Assembly: GCA_039819565.1 (NCBI GenBank)
Contig: JBCBRU010000117.1
Location: 1-17,894, forward strand
Length of the DNA stretch: 17,894 bases
Reading direction: 5' to 3'
DNA from: JAHQVK01 sp039819565
GTDB taxonomy: Bacteria; Myxococcota; Kuafuiibacteriia; Kuafuiibacteriales; Kuafuiibacteriaceae
Made by a program: the position numbers and the translations under genes
In this document: positions 14,612-17,894 of the stretch, one piece after another
How the letters are laid out: the number at the start of each line of letters is the position of its first letter
How positions within the stretch are numbered: position 1 is the first letter of the stretch
Notes under the pieces: generated by a model
Databases searched by the model: none
Seen by the model: only the letters and a program-made list of their open reading frames with translations
Told to the model about the DNA's origin: nothing

Positions 14612-15501
14612 CGCCTGCCCTGCTGATGGGCGCGTTGGCGGCGGCGAGTCCCTTGGTGCTCGACTGGCCGTCTGTCGGGGGCTGTCCAACCGCCGACACG
14701 GTCGCCGCCCGAGTGGACGAGCTGGTGGGAGGCGCCCCTTCGGAAAAGGTACGCCTTAGGGCTGAAGTGCATCTCTTCGAGAGCGCGGAAGGATGGGATG
14801 CCGAGCTGACCTTGGTCACCGCCGAAGCTCGCTCCCACCGCCGCTTGGAGGCTCCGTCCTGTACTGCGCTCGGCGACGCGGTCGCCGTGATCCTCGCCCT
14901 AGCATTGGACCGAGCTCCGATTCTGAGGACTCCCATCACGAAGGCGGTCGGTGAGGATGTCGTTCTTCGGAGTCGGGTGTCTTGGGAGGTGTCCGCGCAG
15001 GTGGTGACGGGCGCGGGGCTACTTCCCGGCTGGAGTTCGGGCGTCACCCTTCTTGCACGATGGCGGTTCAGACGGGGGTTGGGCATTGGCCTTGGAGCCT
15101 CCGCTTGGCTTCCCACCACCGCTGAAACAGAGCTTGCGTTTGCCCGCGTTGGGCTCTTGGCCGGTGAGGTCGCCATCGGCCAAGCGCTCTCCGTCGGCGC
15201 CGTCGAGCTTCGGCCCGAGGTTCGCGTTGAAATCGGGCGCTTGGATGTTCAGGGCAGAACCACGCGCTCCTCGCCGAGGTCAGCGGCAGCCCTCCACGTT
15301 GCCGTCGGGGCGGGCCTGGAGGGAGCCGTGCCGCTGACCGGCCCGCTGTGGGCGTGCGGTCGCGTCGGCGCCTACCTCGCCGGCGCCCGGCCAGAGGTGG
15401 TCGTGGAGGGGGTGGGTCGGCTTTACCGCCCCGCATTGGGCTCCGTTCGCATCGCCTTGGGGTTTGAGCTCCGCTTCGGGGAGCCCCCTCGACGTTTTTG
15501 A
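14608..15501 (+). CDS. Predicted secreted / outer-membrane beta-barrel-like protein
   Basis: A TTG start with good ribosome binding site spacing and a four-base overlap gives 297 residues. Residues 1-16 are a short signal-like stretch (LLMGALAAASP). Residues about 18-102 are a small alpha-beta region (LDWPSVGGCPTADTVAARV, then a cysteine in LEAPSCTALGDAVAVILAL). I have seen this arrangement beside ECF sigma factors in Myxococcota. Residues about 120-290 show alternating hydrophobic strands and glycine turns, ending VRIALGFELRF, in the manner of an outer-membrane barrel with a terminal aromatic strand. It immediately precedes the ECF sigma factor, with one shared base at the junction. A role as porin-like or signal-sensing partner is inference. 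The fold is assigned by pattern only. Confidence 0.72.
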   Translation: MTPALLMGALAAASPLVLDWPSVGGCPTADTVAARVDELVGGAPSEKVRLRAEVHLFESAEGWDAELTLVTAEARSHRRLEAPSCTALGDAVAVILALALDRAPILRTPITKAVGEDVVLRSRVSWEVSAQVVTGAGLLPGWSSGVTLLARWRFRRGLGIGLGASAWLPTTAETELAFARVGLLAGEVAIGQALSVGAVELRPEVRVEIGRLDVQGRTTRSSPRSAAALHVAVGAGLEGAVPLTGPLWACGRVGAYLAGARPEVVVEGVGRLYRPALGSVRIALGFELRFGEPPRRF

Positions 15502-16097
15502 TGACGGAATGGGACGTCCAGGGCACCCAGCAACCAGGAATGGCGGTCGCTGCGATGGACATCGACCGCGTGGAGCGGGACGTGCCCGCTGAGCCGGAGA
15601 CCTTCGAGGACATCTACGATGCCTACTTCGACTACGTTTGGCGCTCGCTCCGTCGTCTCGGGGTGCCGGAGGTCTCAGCCGACGACGCCGCCCAGGACGT
15701 CTTCGTCGTGGTGCATCGCCGCCTCGGAGACTTCGAAGGTCGCTCGACCCTCAAGACCTGGTTATTCGGGATTGCCCTCCGTGTGGCCCGGTCTCACCGT
15801 CGACGCCTCGCCCGAAAGGGCCATGTTGATCCTCTCCCCCCTGACGTACTCAGTGAAGAGTCGGACCCAGAGGCCGAAGTGGAGAAGCGGAAGGCGATCG
15901 GCGTCCTCGATGCATTTCTCAACTCTCTGGATGAGGATAAGCGCGCCGTCTTCGTGCTCGCGGAGATCGAGCAGATGACGGCGCCCGAAATCGAAGCCGC
16001 CCTTGGGGTGAAGCTCAACACGGTCTACTCGCGGCTTCGAGCCGCGCGGAAGGCATTCGAAGCCGCTGTCAAACGGCACCTGGCTAAGGAGCGATAG
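15501..16097 (+). CDS. ECF-family RNA polymerase sigma factor
   Basis: The ATG at 15501 shares one base with the previous stop (TGATG) and gives 198 residues. A TTG at 15498 is also in frame. Region 2 spans about 37-105, with YDAYFDYVWRSLRRLG, DDAAQDVFVVVHRRLGDFEG and STLKTWLFGIALRVARSHRR. Region 4 spans about 131-190 and holds the helix-turn-helix TAPEIEAALGVKLNTVYSRL. An acidic linker (EESDPEAEVEKR) separates them. Sigma regions 1 and 3 are absent, as is normal for ECF sigma factors. By family it directs RNA polymerase to promoters with a GGAAC-type -35. It is the seventh gene of the operon, so its level may follow transcription of the envelope genes before it. The next gene likely encodes its regulator. 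Confidence 0.95.
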   Translation: MTEWDVQGTQQPGMAVAAMDIDRVERDVPAEPETFEDIYDAYFDYVWRSLRRLGVPEVSADDAAQDVFVVVHRRLGDFEGRSTLKTWLFGIALRVARSHRRRLARKGHVDPLPPDVLSEESDPEAEVEKRKAIGVLDAFLNSLDEDKRAVFVLAEIEQMTAPEIEAALGVKLNTVYSRLRAARKAFEAAVKRHLAKER

Positions 16098-16103
16098 GGA
16101 GGC

Positions 16104-16838
16104 ATGGAACACCTCAGTCCCCAAGCGAGAGCAATGCTCGACCAGGCCCTCGACAGCTACGCCCCCTCGGCGATGGCTAAAGCAAGGGTCCGCGCCGAGC
16201 TTGCGGCGGCGATCGGGGCCCCACCTCGTGCGGCCGTGCTGGAGGCCGAGAAGACACTCACGGGCAGTGCCGCCTCAGGCCCTCTTGCGGCCTTGGGACT
16301 GGCCAGTGCGGGCTTAGGGCTCACCCTTCTATTCTCCGCCCTGTCGTCCGAAGATCCCGCGGTCGAGCCCTCCATGACCGAGGCGGTATCGACAGGGGCC
16401 TCCTCCTACGCTCAGATCCGCTACGCCGCGACCTCGCCGGCCGAGCCGTCGCCGCGGCATCGAGCGATCGTACCGGTCCGGGCAACGCCCCAGCCGGCAG
16501 CTCCGGTCGCGCGCGAGGTTCAGCCCTCCGAGCCACCCGAGGCCCCCCAGACAGAGGCCAGGTTTGGGTCTGAGGTTTCTTCTCTAGCCGAGGAGGCTCG
16601 CCTTCTCGGAGAAGCCCGAGCCGCCCTGCGAGATGGTCAACCCGAATTGGCGCTCAACAGAGTGGATGAGCACGCCCGTCGGTTCTCGGCCGGCGCACTC
16701 CGAATCGAGCGCTTCGCCGCCGAGGCGCTGGCGGCCTGCGCGCTCGGCGACGCCGCGCGAACCGCCCGGGCGGAGGCTGAACTCCGGCGCCTAGATCCCG
16801 GCTCACCTCATCTAAAGCGCGTCGAGCTCTGTCGCTGA
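16104..16838 (+). CDS. Membrane protein with TPR-like tail, likely anti-sigma-type regulator of the ECF factor
   Basis: The 244-residue product starts at the ATG at 16104, six bases after the sigma stop. GGGAGG (16097-16102) is only one base from the ATG, so TAAGGAG at 16085-16091 may contribute. Residues 1-55 form a short helical cytoplasmic segment, 59-80 a membrane helix (GPLAALGLASAGLGLTLLFS) and 82-160 a Pro/Ala-rich linker. Residues 163-240 form a TPR-like helical domain (LAEEARLLGEARAALRDGQP and LNRVDEHARRF). This architecture routinely follows ECF sigma factors in Myxococcota. No HxxxCxxC zinc anti-sigma motif is present, so sigma binding is inferred from position and topology. The periplasmic tail could sense an envelope ligand. 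Its stop is four bases from the end of the convergent gene. Confidence 0.8.
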   Translation: MEHLSPQARAMLDQALDSYAPSAMAKARVRAELAAAIGAPPRAAVLEAEKTLTGSAASGPLAALGLASAGLGLTLLFSALSSEDPAVEPSMTEAVSTGASSYAQIRYAATSPAEPSPRHRAIVPVRATPQPAAPVAREVQPSEPPEAPQTEARFGSEVSSLAEEARLLGEARAALRDGQPELALNRVDEHARRFSAGALRIERFAAEALAACALGDAARTARAEAELRRLDPGSPHLKRVELCR

Positions 16839-16842
16839 GTCC

Positions 16843-17894
16843 TTAGCAGGCGGAGCGGTAACGTATTCGCACCTGAGAACCGGCCGCGGGAAGCGCCGTT
16901 CCTTGGAAGAAGACCGTTCTCGTCGAGGCTTCGAAGCGCCAGCGACGGGCGCCCGAGACAGGGTCGAAGCTGTCGACGGGGCGCCCGTCGACTTCGACCG
17001 AGATCGTCTCTGGCGAGATTGGCTCCCGAGACAGCGCGAAGCGATCCTGAAGTCCGAAGCCTGCACCTCCCAGTCGAAAGAGCACATCGTAGTCATCGAG
17101 ATCGCAAATGGATGAGAGTGCGCCTCCGGTGAGCGCTGAGGCGGCCGCGTAGCGGGTGGCCGCGCCGGCTTCGCCGGGGCAGCCTCCAGGCGGAGGGGGA
17201 ACCACACCGTGAAGAAGAAGGCGCTCCTCACCGCGCCGATCGAAGCTCTCACGTAGGCGGTCCACCCATTCCCCGGGCGTTCCCCCGGAGCGGTCGTCAT
17301 CGAGAGCGACGACGATGATCACGACGGACGCGTCGGCCCGGGCAAGCCCGGCTTCGAGCACGGCGCCGGCTGCGGCCAGACCCGCGGTCACCGTGCTCCC
17401 CGAGGTACCCGCCTCTACCTGGTTTTGAAACGAGGTCTGCAGCTGAGCCGTCCGGGCGGTGAGGGGAGGCCCTCGGAGTTGTCCATGGTCCGCGGGGTCG
17501 GTCGTGGTGACGAGGATTCTCCAGTCGGCTCCGATGCCGGCGGCGGCTTGCAGAAAGACCGGAAGAGCCGAGGCGAGCTCGAGCTGTTCGTCAGCCAGAG
17601 GACATCCGCTGAGCGCACAGCCGTTCTGAACGACGAAGAGCAGGTCGATTTGCGGTTGTCCCTGAAGGCTCTCGTCCTCCCGTCGCGGGCTGAGTTGTCC
17701 TTCGCCGACAACGAGAACGGACTGGGGACCGACAAAACGGTCATGCATGAGGCGAAGCTCGGTGAGGGCGGGGCCGGTCGAGAGGGGGGCGAAGGTGAGG
17801 GCCAACGGGAGCTCCTCACCGGCCCCGAGGCTTTGCGGGAGGGAAGGAGGCGAGAGACGAAAGCTCGGCTCTGGGTCGAGCTCGGCCTGGGCCA
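16843..17894 (-). CDS. VWA-like protein with destroyed MIDAS and an Ig-like domain (5' end outside window)
   Basis: The stop is the TAA at 16843-16845. The frame stays open through the right edge, so the 349 visible residues are the C-terminal part. A TTG at 17805 is not the start, because the Ig-like domain begins before it. Visible residues about 20-63 (LPLALTFAPLSTGPALTELR) resemble a choice-of-anchor-D Ig-like domain. The following VWA-like domain reads QIDLLFVVQNGCALSGC, where homologues have a DxSxS motif. All three ligand positions are changed (Gln89, Gly91, Ala93). WRILVTTTD, VVIIVVALDDDRSGG, a conserved-looking SSICDLDDY and a final PISPETISVEVDG fit the myxobacterial VWA lipoprotein family. 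It is probably secreted and is predicted not to bind the MIDAS metal. It may serve as an adhesion or assembly module. Confidence 0.8.
   Translation of the reverse strand, partial: AQAELDPEPSFRLSPPSLPQSLGAGEELPLALTFAPLSTGPALTELRLMHDRFVGPQSVLVVGEGQLSPRREDESLQGQPQIDLLFVVQNGCALSGCPLADEQLELASALPVFLQAAAGIGADWRILVTTTDPADHGQLRGPPLTARTAQLQTSFQNQVEAGTSGSTVTAGLAAAGAVLEAGLARADASVVIIVVALDDDRSGGTPGEWVDRLRESFDRRGEERLLLHGVVPPPPGGCPGEAGAATRYAAASALTGGALSSICDLDDYDVLFRLGGAGFGLQDRFALSREPISPETISVEVDGRPVDSFDPVSGARRWRFEASTRTVFFQGTALPAAGSQVRIRYRSAC

Noticed and set aside
16839..16842. Terminator between the convergent regulator and VWA-like genes
   Set aside because: Only four bases separate the stops, and no hairpin with a T-tract was found across the junction.
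1..17894. Search for tRNA, rRNA, CRISPR, insertion sequences and phage or defence genes
   Set aside because: No cloverleaf, evenly spaced repeat array, transposase or nuclease motif was recognised by eye. A covariance-model scan would settle small RNAs.

Overview
The window looks like a chromosomal segment from a member of the Myxococcota (Deltaproteobacteria-type, possibly near Sandaracinaceae or Polyangia). The signs are high GC, strong GC3 bias that leaves long antisense shadow frames, many lipoproteins starting with Cys-Gly/Asp-rich mature ends, and families that recur in these bacteria: VWA plus thrombospondin-type-3 repeats, FG-GAP lipoproteins, PEGA proteins, choice-of-anchor-D-like Ig domains, and an ECF sigma factor paired with a TPR-type membrane protein. 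The placement is inference from style, not from a marker gene. No RNA gene, insertion sequence, phage gene or CRISPR array was seen. The longest gene-free stretch is only 138 bases (7164-7301).

Layout. (A) 1-4622, plus strand: the 3' end of a protein paralogous to its neighbour, a VWA/TSP3 surface lipoprotein (320-2164), a four-module PPC-like lipoprotein (2161-4044) and a small Ig-like lipoprotein (4083-4622), the first three linked by ATGA overlaps. (B) 4650-7163, minus strand: a cysteine-rich envelope protein followed by a TolB-like/PEGA protein. The 72-base gap between them holds a 15-base-arm hairpin and a perfect 12-base palindrome. (C) 7302-16838, plus strand: eight genes packed as one apparent operon. 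They encode a TPR/Ig-like membrane protein, two FG-GAP lipoproteins, a SPOR protein, an RmlD-like pseudo-enzyme with a beta-rich tail, a beta-barrel-like protein, an ECF sigma factor and its likely membrane regulator. Six of the seven junctions overlap, with GTGA, ATGA, TTGA and TGATG joints. (D) 16843-17894, minus strand: the C-terminal part of a VWA-like protein whose metal-binding motif is destroyed.

How the parts may work together. Nearly every product is exported or membrane-bound, so this is an envelope locus. The divergent region 7164-7301 carries a near-consensus sigma-E-type promoter reading toward the minus-strand operon, and an ECF sigma factor is encoded at the far end of the divergent operon. 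A simple model is that this sigma factor responds to an envelope signal and activates the cysteine-rich/PEGA pair. The eight-gene operon, with its paralogous FG-GAP pair and dead sugar-reductase-like protein, is the best candidate here for an undescribed system.
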